From Caballeronia jiangsuensis (GTDB lineage Bacteria > Pseudomonadota > Gammaproteobacteria > Burkholderiales > Burkholderiaceae), in assembly GCA_000648925.1 (NCBI GenBank), contig JFHF01000066.1:1-37522 (forward strand): DNA of 37,522 nucleotides, in the 5' to 3' direction. The position numbers were made by a program, and so were the translations under genes. The notes beneath the pieces are model-generated. The model searched no databases and was not told where the DNA came from. It saw nothing but the letters and a program-made list of their open reading frames with translations. Positions 23,531 to 31,448 of the stretch are shown piece after piece. Positions within the stretch are counted from its first letter, which is position 1. Every line of letters begins with the position of its first letter.

Positions 23531-23998
23531 GCGGTGATGGAATGGCATATCGCTCGCAGCGCGAACCGAAAGACGATGCGCGCAAGCGGGCCATGCTCGA
23601 AAGATGGAGATGCGGCGGCGACGCTCAGGCTTGCGGAAACCTTGCAGCCGAAGCAATGTCGCCGATGATTAAGCGCCGGATGCAATGTTATCCCGCTATG
23701 GGAATCGCTGCTCGACGAAGCGCGCGGCGCGCTCATTCAACGCTAATTCTTCGCGCTTACGCTTCTTTACGTGGACGGGCGGCGCGCTTCCCCGGCACTT
23801 AGCGGCCCGCTCCACGTTTCTCGACTCTCCTCAGCCCCTGGCGTCGGCCGTCATCGGACCGACGCCTTTTTTCTTCCACGCGCTCAAGGCGCAACGGTCA
23901 TGCACATGTCGTCTTTCAGACCGAAATCTCCGGGAATGTCGCCTAAAATCGAACGGACTGTTGAATCGCCCCGTTCCTTTCCGAAGCGGCGGACCCGA
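23531..23998. other. Gene-poor region between divergent MFS and sensor kinase genes
   Basis: These 468 bp contain no convincing coding sequence. They should hold the promoters of the leftward efflux gene and of the rightward kinase. A structured, terminator-like segment at 23769-23872 is listed separately. TTGCAG (23642-23647) with GATGAT (23664-23669) is a weak + strand promoter candidate that could drive it. Confidence 0.5.
23769..23872 (+). ncRNA. Structured non-coding element ending in an intrinsic terminator
   Basis: Two hairpins lie in tandem. ACGTGGACGGGC (23769-23780) pairs with GCCCGCTCCACGT (23805-23817) with one bulged base. Then GGCGTCGG (23840-23847) pairs with CCGACGCC (23859-23866), directly followed by six T (23867-23872). 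The second is a textbook + strand terminator, yet no gene lies upstream on that strand. It may end a small RNA, or be a transcription attenuator in the leader of the kinase gene that starts at 23999. The promoter is not identified. Confidence 0.45.
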
Positions 23999-25348
23999 AT
24001 GATCAAATCATTGAAGAATCAACTCGTCGTCGCGCTCGGGCTGCTCGTGAGCGTGATCGGCGTCGTGCAGGGCGTGAGTTCGTATCAGTTGAGCCAGACC
24101 GGCATGAGCGCGCTGCTCGACATGCGGCTCGAACAGGTTGCGGCCCGCCTGCGCGAAGGACTCGCCGACAGCCTGCCCAAAAATCCCGCACGCGGAACGC
24201 AAGACGAGCGCGACGTGGTCGCCGTCGTCTGGAAGCCCGGCGAGGATGTGCCGTTCCGCACCACCGACCCGTCGCTGCATTTTCCGCGCGACGCGCAACC
24301 GGGCTTTTCCGGCGTCGACGTCAACGACGAGCACTGGCGCATCTTCACGCGCCAGGAGCCGACCATGACGATTCAGGTCGCGCAACGTTCGTCCGTGCGC
24401 CGCGAGATCACGCAGGAAGCCGCGACGCAAACGCTCTGGCCGATCGCCGTCCTTTTGCCGCTCGTGTGGATCGCGGTCGCGCTCGTCGTGCGGCGCTCGC
24501 TGCGGCAGTTGAACGAACTCGGCGCGGAGGTGCAGGCCATCGACATGGGTCATCTGCAGCCGCTGCCGACAGTCGGCGTGCCCACGGAAATCGAGCCCTT
24601 CATCCATTCGATCAACACGATGATCGAGCGCCTCGCGACATCGATCGAAAAGGAGCGCAAGTTCATCGCCGACGCGGCGCACGAGCTGCGCACGCCGCTC
24701 ACCGCGCTTCAGCTTCAGGCCGACAATCTCGCGCCGCATATCGTCGCCGGCAATCAGGAGCGCTTTCAGGAACTGCGCAAGGGCATCGCGCGCAGCGGCA
24801 AACTCATCGCGCAACTGCTGCGGCTCGCGCGCGCCGATGCGCCCGTGAACGGCGCGCCACTCGCGCGCGTGGATCTCGCGGAAGTGGTGACCGACGCCGT
24901 CGCCGACGTGCTGCCGATCGCCATCGCGCGCGGCATGGACATCGGCGCGGAGGAAATGGTGAATGCGCACGTGCGCGCGGTGGAGACGGACATCGGCATG
25001 GCGGTGAAGAACCTCGTGTCGAACGCGGTGCGCTATACGCCGGACGGCGGCACCATCGACCTGCGCATGCGGCGCGACGGCGACATGGTCTGGATCGATG
25101 TGGTCGATGACGGCCCGGGCATCGACGAGGCACTGCTGCCGCGCGTTTTCGACCGCTTCTTCCGTGCGAACCCGGACGTGGAGGGCAGCGGGCTCGGCCT
25201 GTCCATCGTGAAGGCGATCGCCGCGCGCTACGGCGGCGACGTGACGCTCAGAAACCGCGGCGACGGGCACCCGGGCATCGTCGCGTCGATCGGCTTTCCC
25301 GTCGAGGAAGTCAGCGAAAACGCCGCCGTGCCGGCATTGAATACATAA
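23999..25348 (+). CDS. Membrane sensor histidine kinase (2CSK_N type)
   Basis: A 449-residue sensor kinase. Helix 1 (about residues 9-28) and helix 2 (about 147-165) bracket a periplasmic domain of about 115 residues resembling the 2CSK_N sensor. A HAMP-like region is followed by a HisKA domain with H228 (FIADAAHELRTPLTALQLQA). The ATPase domain shows NLVSNAVRYTPDGG, DDGPGID and GSGLGLSIVKAIAARYGG. The response regulator gene follows 165 bp downstream on the same strand, an order (kinase first) less common than the reverse. The signal is unknown; QseC/TctE-like kinases are the nearest known group. A terminator-like structure stands in its leader. Start ATG 23999 is set by the first helix; the ribosome site is weak. 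Confidence 0.9.
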   Translation: MIKSLKNQLVVALGLLVSVIGVVQGVSSYQLSQTGMSALLDMRLEQVAARLREGLADSLPKNPARGTQDERDVVAVVWKPGEDVPFRTTDPSLHFPRDAQPGFSGVDVNDEHWRIFTRQEPTMTIQVAQRSSVRREITQEAATQTLWPIAVLLPLVWIAVALVVRRSLRQLNELGAEVQAIDMGHLQPLPTVGVPTEIEPFIHSINTMIERLATSIEKERKFIADAAHELRTPLTALQLQADNLAPHIVAGNQERFQELRKGIARSGKLIAQLLRLARADAPVNGAPLARVDLAEVVTDAVADVLPIAIARGMDIGAEEMVNAHVRAVETDIGMAVKNLVSNAVRYTPDGGTIDLRMRRDGDMVWIDVVDDGPGIDEALLPRVFDRFFRANPDVEGSGLGLSIVKAIAARYGGDVTLRNRGDGHPGIVASIGFPVEEVSENAAVPALNT

Positions 25349-25380
25349 GCATTTGCGCGCGCATTTGCGCCGATTACAAT
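25349..25380 (+). promoter_or_regulatory. Promoter-like element with a direct repeat before the regulator gene
   Basis: GCATTTGCGC occurs at 25349-25358 and 25361-25370 (12-bp period), followed by TACAAT (25375-25380) as a good -10. TTGCGC in the first repeat is 16 bp upstream as a -35. OmpR-type regulators bind tandem half-sites, so autoregulation is plausible. The element begins right after the kinase stop. Confidence 0.45.
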
Positions 25381-25513
25381 GCATTCGCTGCGTGGCGCGA
25401 AGCGATCCTCGTCGATCGGAAAAGAGTCGAAAAGACCGGTCGTGCGTTTCATCTCCTTCGGCCGCATTCCGGGCGCCTGGCGCGCGCCATTCTCGCGACC
25501 CGCGAGGTGGAAC

Positions 25514-26197
25514 ATGCGAATTCTCCTGATCGAAGACGACGTGCAGATCGGCACGAGCCTCATGCGTGCGCTCAAGGACGCGGACTACGCCGTCGACTGG
25601 GTCCGCGACGGCAACGCGGGCCGCGAGGCGCTCGACGCCGCCGAATACACCGTGGTGCTGCTCGATCTCGGCCTGCCGGGCATGACGGGCATCGAGTTGC
25701 TGCGGCAGGCGCGCACGGCTGGCAACGCGACGCCGGTGCTGATCCTCACCGCCCGCGACGATGTCGATACCCGCGTTCAGGGCCTCGATCTCGGCGCCGA
25801 CGACTATCTGCTCAAGCCGTTCAACATGCCCGAACTGCTCGCGCGCATCCGCGCGGTGCTGCGGCGCAAGGCGGGCTACGCGGTGTCGCGCCTCGGCGAC
25901 GATTCCATCTGCCTCAATCTCGATCAGCGCACGCTCACCTGCGGCGAGACTTCGGGCGTGCTCTCCGCACGTGAATTCGCGCTGATGCACGCGTTGCTCG
26001 AACGTCCGGGCACGATCTTCTCGCGCGATCAACTGGAAGACCGCCTTTACGGCTGGGGCAAGGAAGTGGAGAGCAACGCGGTCGACGTGCTGATCCATTC
26101 GGTGCGCAAGAAGTTCGGCGCGGGCGTGATCCGCAACGTGCGCGGCCTCGGCTGGACCGTGATGCTCGGGCAGGCGGGCCGTGAGGAAGCCAAGTAG
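25514..26197 (+). CDS. OmpR-family response regulator
   Basis: A 227-residue response regulator. The receiver domain has the acidic pair E7/D8-D9, phosphoacceptor D51 (VVLLDLGLPGM), T79 and K101 (LLKPF). The winged-helix trans_reg_C domain follows from about residue 130 (LSAREFALMHALLERPG, SNAVDVLIHSVRKKF, IRNVRGLGWTV). It pairs with the kinase immediately upstream. GAGGTGG (25504-25510) is the ribosome site 3 nt before the ATG, tight but acceptable. The 165-bp gap carries its own promoter-like element, so it may also be expressed apart from the kinase. QseB/PmrA-like by sequence; the regulon is unknown. Confidence 0.92.
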   Translation: MRILLIEDDVQIGTSLMRALKDADYAVDWVRDGNAGREALDAAEYTVVLLDLGLPGMTGIELLRQARTAGNATPVLILTARDDVDTRVQGLDLGADDYLLKPFNMPELLARIRAVLRRKAGYAVSRLGDDSICLNLDQRTLTCGETSGVLSAREFALMHALLERPGTIFSRDQLEDRLYGWGKEVESNAVDVLIHSVRKKFGAGVIRNVRGLGWTVMLGQAGREEAK

Positions 26198-26221
26198 CGC
26201 ACATTGCATGGGCTGCGCGGC

Positions 26222-26416
26222 TCATGGCTGATCGTGATGCCGCCCGAGCGCGCCGCAGAAGTACATGCTGTAGTCGTGATCCTGCGTTTCGACCTGGCGC
26301 ATGCGGCGTTCGAGATCGGCGAGATCGTTCGACGACGCGAGATAGGCGTCGCGGAGATCGTCCGTCGTGCGCAGGGAAAAGAGATTGTCGATGGACTGCG
26401 AAAGACGTTCAAACAT
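26222..26416 (-). CDS. DUF3563 family micro-protein
   Basis: A 64-residue protein. The segment DAYLASSNDLADLERRMRQVE matches the DUF3563 family, short proteins frequent in Burkholderiales and rhizobia, with no established function. It is mostly amphipathic helix with no signal peptide. GGGAG stands 7 nt before the ATG on the minus strand. It is convergent with the response regulator gene (24 bp gap). A longer in-frame reading to 27094 runs through the next gene and is rejected. Confidence 0.8.
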   Translation of the reverse strand: MFERLSQSIDNLFSLRTTDDLRDAYLASSNDLADLERRMRQVETQDHDYSMYFCGALGRHHDQP

Positions 26417-26710
26417 GATGTGCTCCCGTCGTTGAGAGAAGGCCGGTAAGAGTGGGGCCGACGGAAAGCAGGTTATGCCCGGCGAATTAGAGAAGAATGA
26501 GAGCGCAGCCGAGCGCCTTCTCATGCGCGAATCCGCTCTTCGCATGACGAAGCGTTCGCCAACGCACCGTGAATCGGATCGCACTGCGGGCAGGCACTGC
26601 CGCGCCGCACCATCCCGTGCTATCGTGCTTTTATAGGGGTGACGTGCGGGTTTCCATGCGAGACGCCGTGCGTGATTCGCGTTCGTCGATCGTCTCTCGT
26701 GAAGGCCGCC

Positions 26711-27076
26711 ATGAACGATGTGTCTCGTATCCTCAGTGCCCGCGACCGCGTCGAGTTGCTCTGCTGGCTCACGTGCGGCAGTCTCGGCGCGTATTACCTG
26801 AACGGCGACTGGCCGGCGGCCTCGTTTCACGTGCAGGCCGCGCACAAATGGCTCGACCGGCATCAGCGGCTCGCCGACTGGCTCACGGTCGCGAAGCTCG
26901 CCGCCATCGCACGCGAAATCGCCACGCAGCATTGCGCGATGCTCGAAGCGGACTGGGCGCGCGAAGCCGTCGAGGAAATCCTCGACAGTGAAGACCTCAA
27001 CTATCAATCGGATGTCGTCCGGCAGGTGTTCGACGATTGCCGCCGCGCACTGGCGGAAAAGCGCACGCCGGAATGA
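26711..27076 (+). CDS. Hypothetical 121-residue cytoplasmic protein
   Basis: I do not recognise this protein. It is helical and rich in Trp, Ala and acidic residues (ELLCWLTCGSLGAYYLNGDW, HKWLDRHQRLADWL, EILDSEDLNYQSDVVRQVF), with no signal peptide or clear membrane helix. The ATG at 26711 is preceded by AAGG; in-frame GTG starts further upstream would add basic residues unlike the rest. It stands alone on the + strand, 39 bp before a LexA-type box, with no obvious partner. Confidence 0.65.
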   Translation: MNDVSRILSARDRVELLCWLTCGSLGAYYLNGDWPAASFHVQAAHKWLDRHQRLADWLTVAKLAAIAREIATQHCAMLEADWAREAVEEILDSEDLNYQSDVVRQVFDDCRRALAEKRTPE

Positions 27077-27114
27077 GCCGGCAATCGCACGCACCGGCAG
27101 GCTCTAGCGCGAAT

Positions 27115-27134
27115 TACTGTATGGATGTACAGTA
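27115..27134. promoter_or_regulatory. LexA (SOS) box upstream of the DNA polymerase gene
   Basis: TACTGTATGGATGTACAGTA keeps the full LexA core CTGT-N8-ACAG with 7-bp symmetric arms (TACTGTA and TACAGTA). It is 108 bp before the dinB start. This predicts repression by LexA and induction on DNA damage. Confidence 0.85.
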
Positions 27135-27242
27135 AGCCATTTTTATTGCCTGGCGGCACTGCCTCAGCATGTTCGGTGCGTTCGTCCCTGTCGATTTCGC
27201 TTTGAGCGCGTCTCGTCGCGCGGCAACACTCTGATCGCCGCG

Positions 27243-28427
27243 ATGGACACGCCGTCTTCCGCAAACGCACCCGCACCGCGCCGCATCGCGCATCTCGACA
27301 TGGATGCGTTCTTCGCATCGGTCGAACTCCTGCGCTATCCGGAACTGCGCGGCATGCCGGTCGTGGTCGGCGGCGGGCGCAGCGCCACGCCCGAAACGCT
27401 GGCCGACGGCTCGCGCCGCTTCAGGCGCCTGCGCGACTATGCGGGGCGCGGCGTCGTGACCACGTCCACCTACGAGGCGCGCAAGTTCGGCGTCTTTTCC
27501 GCGATGGGCATGATGAAGGCCGCGCAGCTCGCGCCCGACGCGATCCTCCTGCCGACCGATTTCGAGTCCTATCGCCATTACTCGCGGCTGTTCAAGGCGG
27601 CCGTCGCGACATTTACGACGCAGATCGAGAATCGCGGCATCGACGAGATTTATATCGACGTCAGCGATCTCCCCGGTGAGCCGGCCGATATCGGCCAGCG
27701 GATGAAGGACGCCGTGCACGACGCGACCGGGCTTACGTGCTCGATCTGCATCGCGCCGAACAAGCTGCTCGCGAAGATCGGCTCCGAGCTCGACAAGCCG
27801 GACGGCCTCACCATCCTCACGATGGACGACCTGCCGACGCGCATTTGGCCGCTCGCCGCGCGCAAGGTGAACGGCATCGGCCCGAAGGCGAGCGAAAAGC
27901 TCGCGGCGCTCGGCATCGTGACCGTGGGCGATATCGCCGCCGCCGATCCCGGATTCCTGCAAACGCACTTCGGCGGCACCTATGCCGCGTGGCTCGCGCG
28001 CATCGCGCAGGGCCAGGACGAGCGGCCCGTCGTCGTGAGCTCGACGCCCAAGTCGATGAGCCGCGAGACCACCTTCGAGCGCGACTTCCATCCGAAGCAG
28101 GATCGCGCGACGCTCTCGGCGGAGTTCACGGGTCTGTGCACGCGCGTCGCCGAAGATTTGCAGCGCAAAGGCTATGTCGGGCGCACGGTGGGCATCAAGC
28201 TGCGCTTCGACGATTTCCGCACAGTCACGCGCGATCTGACCGTGCCTGTCGCGACCGCCGATCCCGTCGAGATTCGCCGGGCCGCGACGGAGTGCCTTAA
28301 GCGCATCGTGCTCGATCGCCGGATCAGGCTGCTCGGCGTGCGCGTCAGTGCGCTCGCGGGGCGCGATGAAAGCGGGTTCGTCGAGCCGGTGCAGGTCGAG
28401 TTGCCGTTCGACGCGGGCGGCGACTGA
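27243..28427 (+). CDS. dinB: Y-family DNA polymerase IV (translesion synthesis)
   Basis: A 394-residue error-prone polymerase. Catalytic acids are visible in AHLDMDAFFASVE (D19, D21 region) and IDEIYIDVS (D134, E135). STYEARKFGVFSAM is the conserved fingers motif. A helix-hairpin-helix (VNGIGPKASEKLAALGI) and little-finger domain follow. QVELPF near the C-terminus resembles a sliding-clamp binding motif. Compared from memory with E. coli Pol IV (351 residues), about 20 extra residues (about 46-67, SATPETLADGSRRFRRLRDY) are inserted before the fingers motif, and there is an N-terminal extension. The LexA box upstream makes it an SOS gene. Start ATG 27243; a GTG or later start is not favoured. 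Confidence 0.92.
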   Translation: MDTPSSANAPAPRRIAHLDMDAFFASVELLRYPELRGMPVVVGGGRSATPETLADGSRRFRRLRDYAGRGVVTTSTYEARKFGVFSAMGMMKAAQLAPDAILLPTDFESYRHYSRLFKAAVATFTTQIENRGIDEIYIDVSDLPGEPADIGQRMKDAVHDATGLTCSICIAPNKLLAKIGSELDKPDGLTILTMDDLPTRIWPLAARKVNGIGPKASEKLAALGIVTVGDIAAADPGFLQTHFGGTYAAWLARIAQGQDERPVVVSSTPKSMSRETTFERDFHPKQDRATLSAEFTGLCTRVAEDLQRKGYVGRTVGIKLRFDDFRTVTRDLTVPVATADPVEIRRAATECLKRIVLDRRIRLLGVRVSALAGRDESGFVEPVQVELPFDAGGD

Positions 28428-28500
28428 GCAGATCGGCGTGTCGTATCGCTTCTGACAAATCTTTATCGCATCGGCGCATAACGAAAGCTCGCATCCTTCG

Positions 28501-28529
28501 TTGCCGGCTGAATCGCCGCGCGTTAGATT
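28501..28529 (+). promoter_or_regulatory. Candidate promoter of the sulfonate-type operon
   Basis: TTGCCG (28501-28506) and TAGATT (28524-28529) are 17 bp apart, about 30 bp before the GTG of the dioxygenase gene. This is a reasonable sigma-70 promoter. No CysB or Cbl site could be assigned by eye. Confidence 0.4.
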
Positions 28530-28559
28530 GATCGCTTCCCCGAAGTTATCGATTCGACC

Positions 28560-29465
28560 GTGACGATTCAGACTGCTCCCGCTTCACTTGCCGCATCCGG
28601 CGAAGCCGCCGATCAATCCATCGAGATTCGCCAATTCGACGCGCCGCTCGGCGCCGAAGTGATCGGACTCGATCTGTCGAAGCCACTATCGAATGCCGAT
28701 TTCGCGCGCATCCACCGCGCGCATCTGGATCATCACGTGCTCGTGTTTCGCGATCAGCGCATCACGCCCGACGAGCAGGTCGCGTTCAGCAAGCGCTTCG
28801 GCCCTTTGCAGATTCACGTGCTGCATCAGTTCGGGCTCGCGGGGCATCCGGAAGTGCTGATCGTGTCGAACATCGTGGAGAACGGCAAGCCGATCGGCCT
28901 CGGCGATGCGGGCCATTTCTGGCATTCGGACCTCTCATACAAAGAGAAGCCCAGTCTCGGGTCGCTCCTCCACGCGCAGGAATTGCCCGCGCTAGGCGGC
29001 GACACGCTCTTCGCGAATCAGCATCTCGCGTGGGATGCGCTGCCCGCGCATCTGCGCGATGCGATCGAGGGCCGTGCGGCCGAGCACACGTATCTCGCCA
29101 AATACGCCGAGCTGCAACAGCGCAGCCCGTGGCGGCCCAATCTTTCGGCGGAGCAGATCGCGCAGGTCAAGCCGGTCACGCATCCGATCGTGCGCACGCA
29201 TCCGGAAACCGGACGCCGCGCGCTCTTCGTCAGCGAGCATTTCACGACGCGCGTGATCGGCCTGCCCGAAGACGAAAGCCGCGCCCTGCTCGCGGAACTG
29301 TTCGCGCACAGCACGCAGCCCGAGTTCATCTATCGCCATCAATGGCGCGAGCGCGACATGGTGTTCTGGGATAACCGCTCGGTCATGCATCTCGCGGCAG
29401 GCACGCCGGACGATCAGCGCCGCAAGCTGTATCGCACGACCATCGAAGGCGACGCGCCTTTCTAA
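28560..29465 (+). CDS. TauD/TfdA-family Fe(II)/2-oxoglutarate dioxygenase
   Basis: A 301-residue enzyme of the taurine dioxygenase family. The iron triad is H122-x-D124 (FWHSDLSY) and H277 (SVMHLAAG), and R292 (KLYRTTIEG) should bind 2-oxoglutarate. Relatives hydroxylate taurine, other sulfonates, alkyl sulfates or phenoxyacetates next to the heteroatom and release sulfite, sulfate or phenol. The following ABC transporter of sulfonate type points to an organosulfur substrate. A GTG start is used, 31 bp after the promoter-like -10. Whether taurine or an alkyl sulfate is the substrate cannot be decided from sequence. Confidence 0.88.
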   Translation: MTIQTAPASLAASGEAADQSIEIRQFDAPLGAEVIGLDLSKPLSNADFARIHRAHLDHHVLVFRDQRITPDEQVAFSKRFGPLQIHVLHQFGLAGHPEVLIVSNIVENGKPIGLGDAGHFWHSDLSYKEKPSLGSLLHAQELPALGGDTLFANQHLAWDALPAHLRDAIEGRAAEHTYLAKYAELQQRSPWRPNLSAEQIAQVKPVTHPIVRTHPETGRRALFVSEHFTTRVIGLPEDESRALLAELFAHSTQPEFIYRHQWRERDMVFWDNRSVMHLAAGTPDDQRRKLYRTTIEGDAPF

Positions 29466-29496
29466 ACACAATATCGCTTGATTTACGGGGTTTTCG

Positions 29497-30519
29497 ATGC
29501 ATTCTCGATCAGGGAAGGGCGCGCTGCGCGCCTTCGTTGCCGCGCTCGCGGTGTCGCTCGGCATCACGTCGGCGAGCGTTCATGCCGAAGGCACGTTGCG
29601 CATCGCCGAGCAATTCGGCGTCGTGTATCTGCTGCTCAATGTCGCGCGCGATCAGAAGTTCATCGAGCAGGAAGGCAAGAAGGAAGGCCTCGATATCAAG
29701 GTCGACTGGGCGAAGCTGTCGGGCGGATCGAGCGTGAACGACGCGCTCCTGTCCGGCTCGGTAGATATCGCGGCGGCGGGCGTCGGCCCCTTGCTGACGA
29801 TCTGGGATCGCACGCACGGACGGCAGAACGTGAAGGGCGTCGCGTCGCTCGGCAATTTTCCGTATTACCTCGTATCGAACGATCCGCGCGTCAAGACCAT
29901 CGCCGATTTCACCGACAAGGACCGCATCGCGGTGCCGGCGGTCGGCGTGTCGGTGCAGTCGCGCATCCTGCAATACGCGGCGGCGAAGCAATGGGGCGAC
30001 AAGCAATTCGATCGCCTCGACAAGCTCACGCAGGCCGTGCCGCATCCCGATGCGACCGCGGCGGTCATCGCGGGCGGCACGGAAATCAACGCGCACTTCG
30101 GCAATCCGCCGTTTCAGCAGCAGGAACTCGCGGGCAATCCGAAAGCGCATATCGTGCTCAATTCATACGATGTGCTCGGCGGCCCGAGTTCCGCGACCGT
30201 GCTCTACGCGACCGAAAAATTCCGCAACGAGAATCCGAAGACGTATCGCGCGTTCGTCGCCGGTCTCGCCGATGCCGCGCGCTACATCACGCAGCATCCG
30301 GAACAGGCCGCCGATATCTATCTGCGCGTGAACAACGCGAAGATCGACCGCGATCTGCTCATCAAGGTGATCAAGGATCCGTCGGTGCAATTCAAGGTCG
30401 CGCCGCAAAACACGTTCGCGCTCGCGCAGTTCATGCATCGCGTCGGCGCGATCAGGAACGAGCCGAAGTCGTGGCAGGACTACTTCTTCAGCGATCCGGC
30501 GACGAAGGACGGAAGCTGA
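29497..30519 (+). CDS. Sulfonate-type ABC transporter substrate-binding protein
   Basis: A 340-residue periplasmic binding protein with a Sec signal peptide ending VHA-EGT at about residue 30. LRIAEQFGVVYLLLNVARDQ and GGSSVNDALLSGSVDIAAAGVGPLL are the N-lobe landmarks of the NitT/TauT/SsuA group (aliphatic sulfonates, taurine, nitrate). The dioxygenase gene ends 31 bp upstream, and the ATPase starts 104 bp downstream. An organosulfur compound is the likely ligand by context. It is not a PhnD-type phosphonate binder by sequence. Confidence 0.88.
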   Translation: MHSRSGKGALRAFVAALAVSLGITSASVHAEGTLRIAEQFGVVYLLLNVARDQKFIEQEGKKEGLDIKVDWAKLSGGSSVNDALLSGSVDIAAAGVGPLLTIWDRTHGRQNVKGVASLGNFPYYLVSNDPRVKTIADFTDKDRIAVPAVGVSVQSRILQYAAAKQWGDKQFDRLDKLTQAVPHPDATAAVIAGGTEINAHFGNPPFQQQELAGNPKAHIVLNSYDVLGGPSSATVLYATEKFRNENPKTYRAFVAGLADAARYITQHPEQAADIYLRVNNAKIDRDLLIKVIKDPSVQFKVAPQNTFALAQFMHRVGAIRNEPKSWQDYFFSDPATKDGS

Positions 30520-30623
30520 ACGAACGCGCTTATCGGCGAGCGCGAATTCGATATGCGCATTGATTGGTTCGCGTGAGAAGCGCGCGCCGGTATCGTGTTC
30601 GTTTGCAATCCAGCAGACAGATC

Positions 30624-31448
30624 ATGGCCGCCAATCCCCAGGCGCTTTACTCACACGAAGCCGATCGTCAGGCTTCCACGAGCGGCAAGCTCCTCAGCGC
30701 GAAGAACGTGACGCTCGAATACCGCACGCCCGAACGGCTCGTCCGCGCGACGCACGATGTCAGCTTCGACGTGTACGGCGCCGATCGCTTCGTGCTGCTC
30801 GGACCATCGGGCTGCGGTAAATCGACCTTGCTCAAGGCCGTCGCCGGTTTCATCGAGCCGGTCGCGGGCAGCATCGAAATCGGCGGCGAGCGCGTGCGCG
30901 GACCGGGCGCGGATCGCATCGTCGTGTTCCAGGAATTCGATCAGTTGCCGCCGTGGAAGACGGTCCTGCAAAACGTGGCCTTTCCGTTGCGTGTCGCGCG
31001 CAAGCTCGGACGCGCCGAAGCACGTGAGCGCGCGCTTCATTATCTCGACAAGGTCGGCCTCGCCAAATTCGCCGATGCCTATCCGCACACGCTGTCGGGC
31101 GGCATGAAGCAGCGCGTCGCGATTGCACGCGCGCTCGCGATGCAGCCGCGCGTGCTCCTGATGGACGAGCCCTTCGCCGCGCTCGACGCACTCACGCGCC
31201 GACGCATGCAGGAAGAACTTTTGCGCCTGTGGAGCGACGAGCGCTTCACCTTGTTGTTCGTCACGCATTCGATCGAGGAAGCGCTCATCGTCGGCAATCG
31301 CATTCTGCTGCTGAGCCCGCATCCGGGCCGCGTGCGCGCCGAGCTGAACAGTCATCAATACACGCAGGAAAGCATGGGCCGCGGAGAGTTTCAACAGAGC
31401 GTCGCGCGCATTCATCGTCTGCTGTTCGAAGAGGAGGCAGCGCTTTGA
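30624..31448 (+). CDS. Sulfonate-type ABC transporter ATPase
   Basis: A 274-residue ABC ATPase of the SsuB/TauB group. Walker A GPSGCGKST is at residues 60-68, the signature LSGGMKQRVAIARAL near 157-171, and Walker B VLLMDEPFAALD near 177-188, followed by FVTHSIEEALIVGNRI. The tail (QESMGRGEFQQSVARIHRLL) is usual for this group. ATG 30624 is chosen over an earlier in-frame GTG at 30564 that has no homology support. The stop overlaps the permease start by 4 bp (TTGA). It energises the neighbouring permease. Confidence 0.88.
   Translation: MAANPQALYSHEADRQASTSGKLLSAKNVTLEYRTPERLVRATHDVSFDVYGADRFVLLGPSGCGKSTLLKAVAGFIEPVAGSIEIGGERVRGPGADRIVVFQEFDQLPPWKTVLQNVAFPLRVARKLGRAEARERALHYLDKVGLAKFADAYPHTLSGGMKQRVAIARALAMQPRVLLMDEPFAALDALTRRRMQEELLRLWSDERFTLLFVTHSIEEALIVGNRILLLSPHPGRVRAELNSHQYTQESMGRGEFQQSVARIHRLLFEEEAAL

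Noticed and set aside
26521..26547. TCATGCG/CGCATGA inverted repeat as a regulatory element
   Set aside because: A 7-bp repeat with a 13-bp gap is expected by chance at this GC content, and nothing in the context supports a function.
26222..27094. Long minus-strand frame of 290 codons around the DUF3563 gene
   Set aside because: Only the last 64 codons show a known family and a ribosome site; the rest is the antisense of the 121-residue gene.
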